Source: Chondrosia reniformis
Lineage: Eukaryota; Porifera; Demospongiae; Chondrillida; Chondrillidae
Direction of reading: 5' to 3'
Assembly: GCA_947172415.1 (NCBI GenBank)
Contig: OX359201.1
Coordinates: 3,658,001 to 3,722,000, forward strand
DNA length: 64,000 nt
A model generated the notes under the pieces. The model had not been told where the DNA came from. It worked only from the letters and a program-made list of their open reading frames with translations, and did no database searches. The position numbers and the translations under genes are program-made. Shown here piece after piece: positions 1-13,047 of the stretch; the first letter of the stretch is position 1; the number at the start of each line of letters is the position of its first letter.

Positions 1-45
1 TCTTGATATTCGACGGTTGATCACCCAAGGTGTCAGTTCAAGTAA
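1..45 (+). repeat. Short direct repeat, left copy
   Basis: A stretch beginning TTGATATTCGACGG and running to TCAGTTCAAGTAAA recurs near 2363-2424 with small insertions. The two copies bracket the only gene-like segment of the window. They may be remnants of a dispersed repeat or of a duplication; I do not recognise the family. Confidence 0.5.
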
Positions 46-136
46 ACCTGTTACGTACATAAAGCCCACACGTTGTGTTATGCCAGAAGAGCCATGTGAT
101 AACTATGAATTCTATTACAAATCCTCCTCGCGAAAC

Positions 137-148
137 TGCACATGCGCA
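137..148 (+). promoter_or_regulatory. NRF1-like site upstream of the two-exon gene
   Basis: TGCACATGCGCA differs at one position from the near-palindromic animal NRF1 consensus YGCGCAYGCGCR. It lies about 170 bp before the proposed ATG at 315. NRF1 is known to control many nuclear genes for mitochondrial proteins, which would suit the mitochondrial-type N-terminus of that product. A chance match is possible. Confidence 0.25.
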
Positions 149-314
149 GTAAAGAAAGAAATCAAAGAGGTGTGTGAAATACTAATTTTGGTTTTACAGT
201 TGCGGGCAACTTTCACCCAAAGTAGATTTATTTTAAGTTCTTTGTTATTAACTTTTGATCTTTCTTTAATTGAAGACTTAGGTTAATTCTATTCGTCCGT
301 TAAGACCCACGACA

Positions 315-1215
315 ATGATGTTAACAAGGTTTCTTCAGATACAGACTGTGTGTGCATGGGCCAGCAGATCTGCCAGGAAGGTTTTCAGCTCAAAAGTAGC
401 TGAATCAAATATAATGATAGAGGATCGTCCAGTAGAAAAGCACCGTGTAGATAAGGTGCAACATGAGTATAAATTAGCGAAGGAAAAGCTGAATAAATTC
501 CACTCAACCAGTGAAGGGTTACCAGCTGAGGAAGCAAACAAAGAGCCCCTCCCTGATCTACAGGAAAGGTACTGTGTCTTTGGTATGTACATGTACTACT
601 TCAATTGGTAGTTACAGGCCACTTAAGTACCTAAATATTTAACTTTTGGGATCCCAATGATATACGGAAGGTTTTACTGTATACAAATAGAGGTCCTGAC
701 ACCTTTACTTCACAGCATGAAATGCTGTAGACATTTGTATAAGTTGTAAGAACTCAGTGTCTTAGGTGCCCGGAGATACCCCACGCCACTCTAAATTTAG
801 TGATCGATCATCAGACAAACTACAAACGGAGGGTTCCCTTGCGTCAATTTTTATTACATGAAGTAACAAGGTTGTCTATTAACTCTTTAATTCCTCTGTG
901 CATATTCTCAAATCAGCCACTGATGAGCCCTTACCTTGTGTATTAACTTGTCCAAAGTTTGATACTCATAGTGTGCAATGATCAATCACTTACTCTATTT
1001 TTCTCTAATTTCTTAATGTAGATAAATTCATATTTTCCCATATTCAAAAGATGACAGCTGCAAACAGATATCCATTTTTTAGCAGTGATAGGAAGGAGTG
1101 GATTAGGGTGCAAGAATATAGAGAGAAGGAAGGGAGAGCACATTATTTCACAGACTTGGATGCTTCAAAATACTCTGTAAATGAAGATTTTCAAAAACGC
1201 AAGGAGTTACTTTAA
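315..1215 (+). CDS. Two-exon gene, small protein with mitochondrial-type N-terminus (unidentified)
   Basis: Proposed exons are 315-582 and 1022-1215 (TAA at 1213-1215), with an intron at 583-1021. The donor is GTATGT. The acceptor follows a T-rich stretch ending CTTAATGTAG. Joining them keeps the frame through a split Asp codon (G|AT) and gives about 153 residues. Residues 1-29 contain no acidic residue but several Arg, Lys, Ser and Trp, as in mitochondrial presequences. Residues 40-65 are highly charged (HEYKLAKEKLNKF) and could be helical or coiled. The C-terminal third is aromatic and charged (RYPFFSSDRKEWIRVQEYRE) with no domain I can name. Reading through the donor instead would end the protein at 611. 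Support is the splice geometry and matching composition across the junction; there is no homology call. An assembly or structural protein of the organelle is possible, but that is inference. Confidence 0.5.
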
Positions 1216-1230
1216 AATTGGCTCATAGAT

Positions 1231-1824
1231 TTGAATCCATCCTTTATGTTATCTATCTATAACCCATCCGAGAGGCAAATGAATACTGGGTACCGAGTGA
1301 TGATGATTGTTCGTTTAATTCTGGAAATGTCAGTAATACAGGCAAATATATTTCAAGGTAAAGCTACCTACAAGATTATTGACCAGTACCCTTTGTTAGT
1401 CAAAGGTCAAAAGGTTGATTATGCAATAGTCATTACTGGTCTTTTAGGGCTACCAATTAAGGTGGTCATTGAAACTAAACGTGCTGGGGTTTTTCGTAAA
1501 CAAACCCAATTGCTCAATACTCTTGGGCAGGGATATGAATATGCAAAGAGGGCCGTATTTCTTAACCAAAGAGTTTCTCTACTTGAGATAATGATGTACA
1601 AAGGTGTTATCCTGATGGTAACTGATTTAGAATCTTGGCATTTCTTTGCCATATCACCTGTTGGTCATGATGAATATTACTCGAAATCAGAGTTTGCTTT
1701 GATTCATTATGAGGAGGTGTCGTATCTGAGGATTGAGAAATCATTTGAGAAAGCATTCAAATTTTTCAACAATACTATTCCATATGTTGTTGCTAACGCT
1801 CTATGTACTGAACACAGTATATAG
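1231..1824 (+). CDS. PD-(D/E)XK nuclease-like protein, possibly partial
   Basis: A 197-residue frame with an alternating strand/helix pattern. The PD-(D/E)XK-like signature is Asp63 in QKVDYAIVI, then Glu81-x-Lys83 in KVVIETKRAG, then a helix with Gln100 in NTLGQGYEYAKRA. This spacing is like HsdR-type and Crinkler-type nuclease domains, where Asp, Glu and Lys coordinate metal for DNA cleavage. The later segment (KGVILMVTDLESWHFFAIS) resembles the closing strands of such folds. The ATG at 1231 lies 15 nt after the TAA of the preceding gene in the same frame; no stop separates 1216 from 1231, so the coding part may begin earlier or be an exon. It could also belong to an unrecognised mobile element. 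Function is inferred from motif spacing alone. Confidence 0.45.
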   Translation: MNPSFMLSIYNPSERQMNTGYRVMMIVRLILEMSVIQANIFQGKATYKIIDQYPLLVKGQKVDYAIVITGLLGLPIKVVIETKRAGVFRKQTQLLNTLGQGYEYAKRAVFLNQRVSLLEIMMYKGVILMVTDLESWHFFAISPVGHDEYYSKSEFALIHYEEVSYLRIEKSFEKAFKFFNNTIPYVVANALCTEHSI

Positions 1825-2362
1825 TATCATATACAGTATTTTGGGTTTATTAATCTTTATAATAATATTATGTATTTTATATTTGTGAATAGTGAAACAT
1901 GTGTTTGATAGTGGGGACGTACGTATAGGGCCCTACAATATAAGATGTCAGCTAAAATGGATGTCATGGCATGATTGATGGGAAATTAGCACTGTTTTCC
2001 TGTGGCTAAAGCTTGATGATGTATAGAAGCCTCAACTATATCCTCCTTTCACTGTGAACAGTCCTTCATAGACTTTAAGGCCCGCAGCAAAGAAAAATAT
2101 AGGTGATACCTCAATTGAAAGTGAAACATAATCAAATGTGTGTACCATTTACAGACTAAACGAGTATATGTAGCAAACAATGTAAAACTCAACAGAAGGT
2201 TTTACACACAGAGGTCAGGAACAGCAAATTCGAAACAACACGTACAGTCGAATGTACGATAACCACCTAAAACATATTTTACCAAGTTACACAATTAGAA
2301 TATTTCGGTAACAGCTATGACAGCGCTGTTCTTAGTAAAGACAGCTTACCTTTTAGAGAAAC
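1825..2362. other. AT-rich non-coding stretch
   Basis: No frame of convincing length, RNA gene or repeat was recognised. The TTATAATAATATTATG segment just after 1855 could supply transcript-end signals for the preceding frame, but no clean AATAAA plus GT-rich pair was identified. Confidence 0.4.
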
Positions 2363-2424
2363 TTTTGATATTCGGCGGTCGATCAATCACCAAGGCGTTT
2401 TAGTTGTCAGTTCAAGTAAAAACT
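2363..2424 (+). repeat. Short direct repeat, right copy
   Basis: Matches 1-45 (TTGATATTCGGCGG ... GTCAGTTCAAGTAAA) with a few substitutions and about 10 inserted bases. Between it and 2635 I see no gene. Confidence 0.5.
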
Positions 2425-2635
2425 TATCGTCACAGACACAAAAAAGCTACCATTTTTGCACTGTATAAATTGAAATCGTCATAGACCGTAACAAAGAATC
2501 ATCGATCAAGTCACGTACCTTCCACATGACCTTCCTACGCATTTAATTTGTAAGACACCATCATGTAAACAAATTCTTTAAAAACCACAAAACGCCCCTT
2601 TTTGTGTGCGAATTGCACATGTTCTACCTGCGTAA

Positions 2636-5360
2636 AACTAGTTCATAAAACTAGTACATACAACTAGTACATAACTAGTACATATAACTAGTATAAGCAA
2701 CTAGTACATAAAATTAATACATACAACTAGTACATACATTTAGTACAGAGAAAAAGTACATAGAACTAGTACATAAAAATAGTGCATACAATTAGTACAA
2801 ATAACTAGTATATACAACTAGTACATATAACTAGTACATGTAACTAGTATTCAGAACTAGTACATAAAACTAGTCCACCTAACTAATACATAAAACCAGT
2901 ATATATAACTAGGATTTAACTAGTATATACAACTAATATATATAACTAGTATATACGTCTAGTATACAAAGTAAGTACATACAACTAGTAAATAGAAATA
3001 GTACATACAATTTGTACTTACAACGAGTAAATACACCTAGTTTATAAAAGTAGTCCATACAACTAGGACTTACAAATAGTACATACAAGTAGTACATACA
3101 ACTGGTCCATCCAATTAGTACATACAACTAATATATACAACAAGTATATAACTAGAACATAATACTAGTACAAATAACTAGTACATCACTAGTTCATATA
3201 TCTAGTACATATAACTAGTACCTACAATTAGTACATTCAACTAGTACATAGAAATAGTATATACATTTAGTACATACAACTAGTAAATACAACTGGTACA
3301 TACAACTAGTACACACAAGTAGTACCATAACCCAGGATATACACATATAACTAGTACATAGAAAGAGTACATACAGCTAGTACATACTATAAAACGTACA
3401 ACTAGTATTTAGAAATAGTACATACAACTAGTAAAAACAACCAGGACGTACAATTAGTAAATACACCTAGTACTTACAACTAGCACATACAACTAGTACT
3501 TACAACTAGTACATACAAGTAGTGCATACATCTAGTACACACAAATAGTACATACAACTAGGTCATACCACTAGTACATACAACTAGTACATACAAATAG
3601 TGCATACAACTAGTACATTCAACTTGTACTTGCAAGTAGTAAATAGAACTAGAATTTACAACTAGTACATGCAACTAGTACCAACAACTATTACATACAA
3701 CTAATTCATCCAACTAGTATATACACCTAGTGCATAACCCTTGTACATACAACTAGTACATATAACTAGAACATACACATATAACTAGGTCACATAAAAA
3801 GTACACATAGGTAGTAGATACAACTAGTACATAAAACTAGTTCATACTAATAGTACATAGAACTAGTACACACCTATCACCTACAACTACTACATACAAC
3901 TAGTACACACAACTAATACACACAACTAGTAAATATGACTAGGACATACAACTAGTCCATACAACTAGTAAATACAACGACTACATACAACTAGTGCTTA
4001 CATTTAATGTATACAACTAGTATATACAATTATATATTACATACAAATAATACATACAAGTAGTCCAAAGAACTACTAAATATCACTAGTACATACAAAT
4101 AGTTCATAAAAATAATACATACAACTAGTACACACAACTATGACATACAACTAGTTAATACAACTACTACATACAACTAGTGCATACATCTAATGCATAC
4201 AACTAGTACATACAATTATATATTACATACAAATTATACATACAAGTAATACAAAGAACTAGTAAATATCACTAGTACATACAAGTAGTTCATAAAAATA
4301 ATAAATACAACTAGTACACACAACTAGGACATACAACTAGTAAATAGAACTAGTACGTCCAACTAGTACATACAAATTGTACATACAACTAGGACATACA
4401 ATTAGTACATAAAACAAACGAATACAACTAGTACATACAACTGGTACATATAACTTGAACCTACCCATAAAACTAGTACTCACAAAAAGTAAATACAAAT
4501 AGTACATATAACTAGTACATACAACTAGAACTTACAACTAGTACATAAAAGTAGTACACACTGGCTACTACATACAACTAATGCATACAACTAGTTCATG
4601 CAACAAGTACATATAACTAGTACATACACTAGTATATAGAACTAGTACATACAACAAGTACATATATACAACTAGTACATATAATTAGTTCTTACAACTA
4701 CTACATACAAGTAGTACATACAAGTAATACTTATAATTTGTACACAAACATATAACTAGTACATAGAAATAGCTCATACAACTAGTACCTACAAATAGTA
4801 CATACAAATAGTACATATAACTAGTACATACAACTAGAACTTACAACTAGTACATACAAGTAGTACATGCAACGCGTACATATACTTAGAACTTACAACT
4901 AGTACATACAACTAGTTCATACAACTAGTACATGCAACTAGTTCATACAACAAGTAATTGCAGCTAATACATAGAAATAGTGCATACAACTAGTATATAC
5001 AACTTGCACATGCAACTAGTACATAGACTTTGAACTTACAACTAGTACAAACATCTAGTACCAACAACTATTACATACAACTAATACATACACCTAGTAT
5101 ATACACATAGTACATACAACTTGTACCTACAACTAGTACATATGACTAGAATATACACATATAACTAGTTCATATAAATAGTACACATAAATAGTACATA
5201 CAAGTGGTACATTAAACTAGTTAATACTAATAGTACATACAACTAGTACATACCTATATTACATACAACTACTACATACAACTAGTAAATACTATTAGTA
5301 CATACAACTAGTACACACAACCAGTACAAACAACTAGTAAATTCAACTAGTATGTAGAAT
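2636..5360 (+). repeat. 13-bp minisatellite array, ACTAGTACATACA orientation
   Basis: A highly degenerate tandem array of a 13-bp unit, read as ACTAGTACATACA on the plus strand. ACTAGT is itself a palindrome. Many units differ by 1-3 substitutions. A larger duplication is visible: a segment containing ATATATTACATAC at about 4028 recurs at about 4214. Three 13-bp units make 39 nt, so frames through the array show a 13-residue pseudo-periodicity rich in Tyr, Val and Cys with no coding meaning. Confidence 0.95.
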
Positions 5361-5361
5361 A

Positions 5362-5990
5362 CCTTCACTTCTCGTCTCATCACCAACCTAGGATGAAATC
5401 TGGCATTGCCCTTTGCCTCAGGGACAGAGCGGAGAAGATCTGTTGGACTGGATCCAGTGTCCTCTAAGAGGAAAATAGCACCTGAAAGGCGCACTCCAGG
5501 CCAACAGATACCCCAGTAAGGTTGCTGCTAGGCACATGAAGAAGAGACAACGGAGCCAGGGAAGTAGGGTAGATGGTAAACAAAAACTTTTTATTCCTAA
5601 TGTAAAAATTCCTCAGTGAAACGATCTCCAGAATATGCAGGAAGATGAACATTAAAACCACCTTCACAAAGCAGAGATCACTGAGGAGTATCTTCTCTAG
5701 GCCTAAACAACCACAGTCTACCATGGATATTAAAGGTGTCGTTTACCAGATCCCCTGTTCTAGTTGCCCTGCAGTGTACACTGGAGAAACTGGAAGAACG
5801 TTGAAAGTCAGGATGGGGGAGCACAAACGTGCTGTCCGGATGGGGGATGTGAATAGCGGCTTAGCTGTTCACGCCCTAAAACTGGCCATCCAATTGAGTG
5901 GAGCCAAGCCAGAGTGGTGGAGAGGGAAGAGAACTGGTACTGAAGAAGGATTAAGGAAGCCCTGAAGATTCCACAATGTCAGGTGAGAAT
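5362..5990 (+). pseudogene. 5'-truncated Penelope-like element, RT tail plus C-terminal GIY-YIG endonuclease
   Basis: The plus strand at 5388-5480 reads PRMKSGIALCLRDRAEKICW, typical of the end of the PLE reverse transcriptase region just before the endonuclease. After stops and a frameshift, 5645-5965 encodes MDIKGVVYQIPCSSCPAVYTG and GETGRTLKVRMGEHKRAVR. These are the GIY-YIG nuclease core with the paired Cys insert found in PLEs. The Arg of RTLKVRMGEH and the following acidic and His region are normal for the family. RT core motifs are absent, so this is a 5'-truncated, dead copy of the canonical type (endonuclease after RT). That differs from the permuted element at 53.2-57.4 kb. It sits between two 13-bp array blocks. 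Confidence 0.8.
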
Positions 5991-6074
5991 GAAGTTAAGC
6001 TAAGGAATTGTACTAAGAAGTGGCTGGAAATCCTTTTTAGTATGGCAGCCCCTTGTATTGTTTTCATTTGCCGA

Positions 6075-6440
6075 TTACGTTGTATGGCTTCATGTTACGG
6101 AAAGATATATATATATAATACATACACAATACACAACTATTATAACACTTATTTTATACGTCGATATATGTATAATACGAGTTCATATGCAACTATTGTA
6201 ACACTTAACTTATACGTCAATACTTGGTTTTGCAAATGGCAGCGTTCAGGAAGATTTAGTTTACGAAGCTTTTCCATCGTTATTTATAAAGTTCAGGACA
6301 CTTAAGCCTCCTCAATCGTTAGTATTACGAATATATATATTTAATCCCAACGATGCGGCCAAGTAGTTCGAGTTAATTTGGGGGGAGGCAGCCCCACGAC
6401 TTTTTAAACAAGAAATACTTGTTTATGAATACTCCCTTCA
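6075..6440 (+). repeat. Dispersed non-coding repeat, copy 1
   Basis: Shares long blocks with 42745-43033, including ATGGCTTCATGTTACGGA, GAGTTCATATGCAACTATTG and CTTAAGC.TCCTCAATC. Copy 1 has an extra AT-rich insertion near 6105-6175. No coding frame or clear terminal repeat was seen. It directly follows the PLE fragment and could be its 3' flank or an independent element. Confidence 0.65.
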
Positions 6441-6499
6441 CCAAAAAGTATCCTGTACAAAGATAAGTTCGAGGCATTTAGAAGAAATTCTTATTCCAT

Positions 6500-7892
6500 C
6501 ATAGTACATACAACTACTATAAATAACAAGTACATACAACTAGTAAATACAACTAGTAAATACAACGAGTACATACAACTAGTAAAATACAACTAGTACA
6601 TACAACTAGTACATACAAACAGTACATACAACTAGTACATACAACTAGAAAATACAACTAGTACATAAATCTAGTATATACATCTAATCCATACAACCAG
6701 TACATACAATTATATAGTGCATTAAAATAGTATATACAACTAGTACAAACAACTAGTATATACAATAAGTACATACAACTAGTACATAAAAAGAGTACAT
6801 ACAACTAGTTAACACAACTAGTAGATACAACTAGTAAATTCAACTAGTACATACAACTAGTACATACAACTAGCAAATACAACTACTACCTACAACTAGT
6901 ACAAACAATTAGTACATATAACTTGAACAGACAGCTAGTACATACAACTAGTACTACTACTAGTGCATGCAATTAGTACATACAACTAATATATACAACT
7001 AGTACATAAAATTAGTACATACAACTAGTACATACAACTTCTATGGACAACTAGTACATACAACTAGTACATACCACTAGTACATACAAATAGTACATGT
7101 AACTAGTACATTCAACTTGAACTTTCAACTAGTATATTAAACTAGAACATACAACTAGAACATACATCTAGTGCATACAACTATTAACTAATACATACAA
7201 GTAATTCATAAAACTAGTACCTACATCTAGTCATTATTACTAGTTCATTCATTTAGTACATACAACCAGTACATACAACTAATTCATAGAACTGATTCAT
7301 ACAACTAGTACATACAATTAGGACATATAAAAAGTAAAACAACTAGTACATAATACTATTACATAAAACTAGTAAATGCAAATAGTACATATATACAACC
7401 AATACATACAACTAGTACTTACAATAAGTACATACAACTAATATATTCAACTAGTACATGCGAATAGTACATTAAACTAGCACATACAAATAGTCCATTA
7501 AACCAATATATACAACTAGTACATATAACTAGTATATATAACTAGTGCATGCAACTAGATCATTCAAGTAGTTCATACAACCAGTAAATAATACATAAAA
7601 TTTCTACACACAACTAGAACCTACAACTAGTAAATATAACCAGTACCACTACATACAACTAGTATATACAACTATTACATACAACTAGTACATGCAACTA
7701 GTACATACAACTAGCACATACAAGTAGCACATACAGATAGTACATGAAACTAGTAAATACAACTAGTACATACAACTAATATAAAACTAATATTTACATA
7801 CAATTAGTACATACAACTAATACATACAGCTAGTACATACCAAGAGTTCAAGCAACTAGTACGTACAACTAGTACACATAACTAGTACTACT
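6500..7892 (+). repeat. 13-bp minisatellite array, ACTAGTACATACA orientation
   Basis: Continues the 13-bp array in the same orientation as 2636-5360. It ends at the strand-switch island at 7893. Confidence 0.9.
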
Positions 7893-8000
7893 TGGAACTA
7901 TCCGTAATATCCAGTGGTGTTTATTATTTCCAATGAGAGCCCACCACAGGCTTATGTGCAAAACTCTCCTTTTCATTTTCGAACTATAACTATGTACTAA
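7893..8000 (+). repeat. Strand-switch island, copy 1
   Basis: A non-satellite segment of about 108 bp beginning GGAACTATCCGTAATATCCAG and ending near GAACTATAACTATGTACTAA. It recurs in direct orientation at 13048-13156. Array units point one way before it and the opposite way after it. No frame or RNA gene was recognised. Confidence 0.8.
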
Positions 8001-11000
8001 TTTTATGTACTAGTGGTATGTACTAGTTGTATGTACTAGTTGTATTTACCTGTTGTATGAACTATTTTTATGTACTAGTTGGATGTTTTATTGTATGTAC
8101 TAGCTATATATATTTCAATGCACTAGTTATTTGTGTATAAACTAGTTGTATGTACTAGTTGTATGTTCTAGTTGTAAGCATATACTAGCTGTATATTCTA
8201 GTTATATACTAGTTTCATACACTAGTAGTATATACTAGTTGGATGGATTAGTAGTATGTACTAGTTGTAAGTACTATATAGTTGTAGGTACTAGTTCTAA
8301 GTACAAGTTTTATTTACTTGTTGTATATACTAATTGTATGCATTATTTCTATGTACTAGTTGTATGTACTTATTGTATGTACTAAATGTATGTACTAGTT
8401 GTATCCACTAGTTGTGTGTACTAATTGTGTGTACTAGTTGTTTGTCCTAGTTAGTTATACAGGTTGTATGTACTAGTGGTATGTACTAGTTGTATGTACC
8501 AGTTGTATATACCAGTTGAATTTATTAGTTGAATGTACTACTTGAATGGACAAGTTATATATACTAGTTATATATACCAGTTTAATGTAGTAATTGAATG
8601 CACGAGTTGTTTCTACAAGTTGTATGGACTAGTTGTTTGTACCAGTTGTATATACCAGTTGCATATATTAGTTGAATGTACTACTTGAATGGACGAGTTT
8701 TATATACTAGTTATATATGCCAGTTTTATGTAGTAATTGTATGCACGACTTGGTTCTACAAGTTGTATAGACTACTTTTATGTGCTTTTTAAATGTACTA
8801 GTTATATGTGTATGTTCTAGTTATATATACTAGTTGTATGTCCTAGTCGGATATACAGGTTCTATGTACTAGTTGTATGTACTAGTTGGATGTACTAGTT
8901 GGATGTACTAGTTGGATGTACAATTTGTACTTACTAGTTGTATGAACCAGTTTATAAGCAAGTAGTATGTAGAATTTGTATATACTAGTTCTATGTATTA
9001 GTTGTATGTACTTGTTGTAAGTACTAGTGGCATGGACTATTTGTATGAACTAGTTGTGTGTACTAATTGTGTATACTAGCTGAGTGTACTTGTTGTTTGT
9101 CCTAGTTGGTTATACAGGTTGTATGTACTAGATATATAGACTAGTTTTATGAACTAGTTGTATGTACTATTAGTTGTATGTATCAGTTGTATGTACCAGT
9201 TGACTGTATTAGTTGAATATACTAGTTGAATGTCCAAGTGATATATACTAGTTATATGTACTAGTTTTATGTACTAATTGTATGCATTAATTGTTTCTAC
9301 TAGTTGTATGAACTAGTTTTATGTGCTATTTATATGAACTAGAAATATGTGTATGTTTCAGTTATATGTACTAATTGTATGTCCTAGTTAGTTATACAGG
9401 TTGTATCTACTAGTTGTTTGTACCAGTTGTATATATATACCAGTTGAATTTATTAGTTGAATGTACTACTTGAATGGAGAAGTTATATATACTAGTTATA
9501 TATACCAGTTTTTTGTAGTAATTGTATGCACGAGTTGTTTCTTCAAGTTGTATGAACTAGTTGCATATGCTAGTTGAATGTACTAGTTGCATGTGCGAGT
9601 TGGGTTTACTAGTTGTAAGTACTAGTTGGATATACAGGTTGTATGTACTCGTTGCATGTCCTAGTTATATGTTCGAGTTGTAGGTAGTAGTTGCATGTCT
9701 TGTTGTAGGCACAAGTTGTATGTACTGGTTTTATGTACTAGTTGTATGCACTGGTTGTATGTACTAGTTGTATGGCCTAGTTGTATGTACTAGTTGTAAG
9801 TACTACTTGTATGTGCTAGTTGTAAGTACTCGTTTTATGTACTAGCTGTAAGTACTAGTTGTTTATACTAATTGTGTGTAATAGTGGAGTGGACTAGTTG
9901 TATGTACTAGTTGGATATACAAGTTGTATGTACTAGTTGTTTGCACTAGTTGTTTGTACCATATAGTTGTATGTACTAGTTGTATGTACCAGTTGAGTGT
10001 ACTAGTTGGTTGTACTTGTTGAATGTACTAGTTGAATGTACTAGTCATATGCACTAGTTATATGCACTAGTTGTATGTACCTGTTTTATGTACCAGTTAT
10101 TTGTCCTAGTTGTATGTACTATTGGTATATACTATTTAATGTAGTGGTTATATTGGTATGTTCTAGTTATGTGTACTAGTTGTATGTACTAGTTTTATGT
10201 CCTCCTGTATGTATTAGTTATATGTTTTAGTTGTATGTACTAATTGTATGTACTAGTTATATGTATATACTAGTTGTTGGAACTAGTTCTATATAGAAGT
10301 TGTATGTACTATTTGCATATACTAGCTGTATGTACCAGTTGTATATACTTGTTGAATGTACAAGTGGTATGGACTAGTTGTGTGTACTAGTTGTATGAAC
10401 TAGTTGTTTGCACTAGTTGTATGTATTAGTTTTATGAAGTAGTTGTTTGTACTAGTTATATGCACTAGTGGTGAACTAGTTGTATGCGCTAGTAGTATGA
10501 ACTAATCAGTATTAGTTGTATGTACTAGTTGTATATACTAGTTGTGTGTACAAATTGTATGAACTAGTTGTTTGCATTACTTGTATGTAGTAGTTGTATG
10601 TACTAATAGTGTGTACTAGTTGTGTGTACTAGTTGTTTGTCCTAGTTGGATATACAGGTTGTTTGTACTAGTTGTATGTCATAGATGTATGGACTGGTTG
10701 TATGTACTAGTTGTATGAACTAATTATATGTACTAGTTGTATGTATTAGTTATATGCACTAGTTATGCACTAATTGTATGCACTAGTGGTATGAACTAGT
10801 AAGTATTAGCTGTATGTACTAGTGGTAAATGCTAGTTACGTGTACTAATTGTATGTACTACTTGTATGTAATAGTTGTATTGACTAATTGTATCTACTAG
10901 TTGTATGTACTAGCTCTATATACTAGTCGTATGTACTAGTTGTATGGACTAGTTGTAGAAATTAGTTGGATGTATTAGTTGTGAGTACTAGTAGTAGATA

Positions 11001-11165
11001 CTAGTTGTGTGTACCAGTTGTATGTACTAATTGGATGTACTAGTTGTATGTACTTGTTGTATGTGCTATTTCTAAGTACTAGTTATATGTTTGGGTTCAA
11101 AATTTATGTATTAGTTGTGAGTACTAGTAGTAGATACTGGTTGTTTCTACAAGTTGTATGTGCTA
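8001..11165 (-). repeat. 13-bp minisatellite array, TGTATGTACTAGT orientation
   Basis: The same 13-bp unit as the upstream block but on the other strand, so 6500-7892 and this block form a large imperfect inverted pair around the island. Units are diverged and no frame is meaningful. Confidence 0.9.
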
Positions 11166-13021
11166 TGTACGTATAAAAAGTAAATACACCTAGCACATAA
11201 TACTAGTACATAAAACTAGTACATGCAAATAGTACATACACATACAACTAGTTCATTGAAATAGTACATACAACTAATACATAAAACTAGTACGTACAAC
11301 TTGTACATACAACAAGTACGTACAACTAATACATACAACTAGTACATACAACTAGTACATTAATCTAGTACACACAATTATTACATACAACTAGAACTAA
11401 ATGCAACTAGTACATAGAGATACTATATAACTTGCACATACAGCTAGTTAAAACAACTAGTACAAACAAGTAGTACATATAACTAGCTTATATAACTAGT
11501 ACATGCAAATAGAACATACAAGTTGTATATACAACTAGTAATTAGTACATACAACTAGTATCTACAACTGCTAATATATAACTTATACTTGTACATTCAA
11601 CTAGTACATACAACTAGTACATACAACGAGTCTATACAACTAGTACATACAACTAATAACGAGTACATACAACAAGTACATACAACTAGTCCAAACAACT
11701 AGTACAAACAACTACTACCTACACCAAGTCCATACAACTAATACACACAACTAGTTCATACACCTAGTGTATATAACTGGTACATACACCTAGAACATCC
11801 AAGTACTACATACAACAAGTAACTAGTACATATAACTACCACATACAGCTATTCCATACAACTAGTACATACAACTAGTACATATAACTAGAACGTATTA
11901 CTCGAACATACAACCAGTACATCTAAGTAGTACATACAACTAGTAACTAGTCCATACAACTAGAACATACAAGTAGTCCACACAACTAGTACATATAACT
12001 AGTACATAAAATTAGTTCATGCAACTAGAACATAGAAGTAGTACATACAACTAGTAACTAGTACATACAACTTGCTCATACAACTAGTCCAAACAACTTT
12101 TACATACAATTAGTAGATACAACTAGTACATACAACTAGAACATGCAACTAGTAAATACAACTAGTGCATACAACTTTTACGTACAACTAGTAAATATAA
12201 CCAGCACTAGTACATATAACTAGTACATAAAACTAGTAGAAACAACTAGAACATACAACCAGTAGAAACAACTAGTACATACAACCATAACCTACAACTG
12301 GTACATACCTAATATATACATACAATTAGTACATACAACTAGACCATACAACTAGTAACTAGTAAGTACAACTATTTCATACAACTAAAACGTATAACTA
12401 GTAAATACAATGAGTCTATACAACTAGTACATACAAGAAGTACATTCAACTAGTAACTAGCACATTCAACTTGTATCTAGTACATACAACAAGTACATAC
12501 AACTGGTGCCTAAAACTAGTAAATATTACAAGTATAAGTACATTCAAAGAGTACATACAACTGGTGCCTACAATTAGTAAATATTACTAGTATAAGTACA
12601 ATCAAATAGTACATACAACTAGTACATACAACTAGGACATACAATTAGTTACTAGTACATACAACTAGTACATACAACTAGTACCTACCTAGTACCCAGT
12701 ATAACTAGTACTAGAACCTACAATACTTACAACTAGTACATATACCTAGTAAATATACATATAACTGGTGAATATTAATATTACATACAACTAGTACATA
12801 CAACTAGTACATACAACTAGTACATAAAACTAGTACATTAAACTAGTATTACAACTAGTACAGAGAACTAGTACATAAAACTAGTACATACAACTAGAAC
12901 CCTATACAACTAGTACATAGAGATAGTACATACAATTAGTACATACAACTAGTCCATACAAAAAGTTCATACAATTAAGATATACAACTAGTACATACAA
13001 CTAGACCATATAACTAGAACT
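11166..13021 (+). repeat. 13-bp minisatellite array, ACTAGTACATACA orientation
   Basis: Orientation flips back at about 11165 (GTGCTATGTACGTATAAAAAG) without any inserted island. The block is rich in doublets such as AACTAGTAACTAGTAC, where the unit is shortened. Confidence 0.9.
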
Positions 13022-13047
13022 ATTTGTATGTACTAGTAGTATGCACT

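Noticed and set aside
17..286. 89-codon frame at the left edge
   Set aside because: No domain, no splice partner, and it overlaps the probable promoter region of the two-exon gene.
915..945. CTGATGAGCCC on the plus strand as a hammerhead
   Set aside because: No GAAA at the proper distance and no pairing stem; it lies in the intron by chance.
2636..5360. CRISPR-like array
   Set aside because: The repeats are 13 bp, contiguous and degenerate, without unique spacers; the context is eukaryotic.
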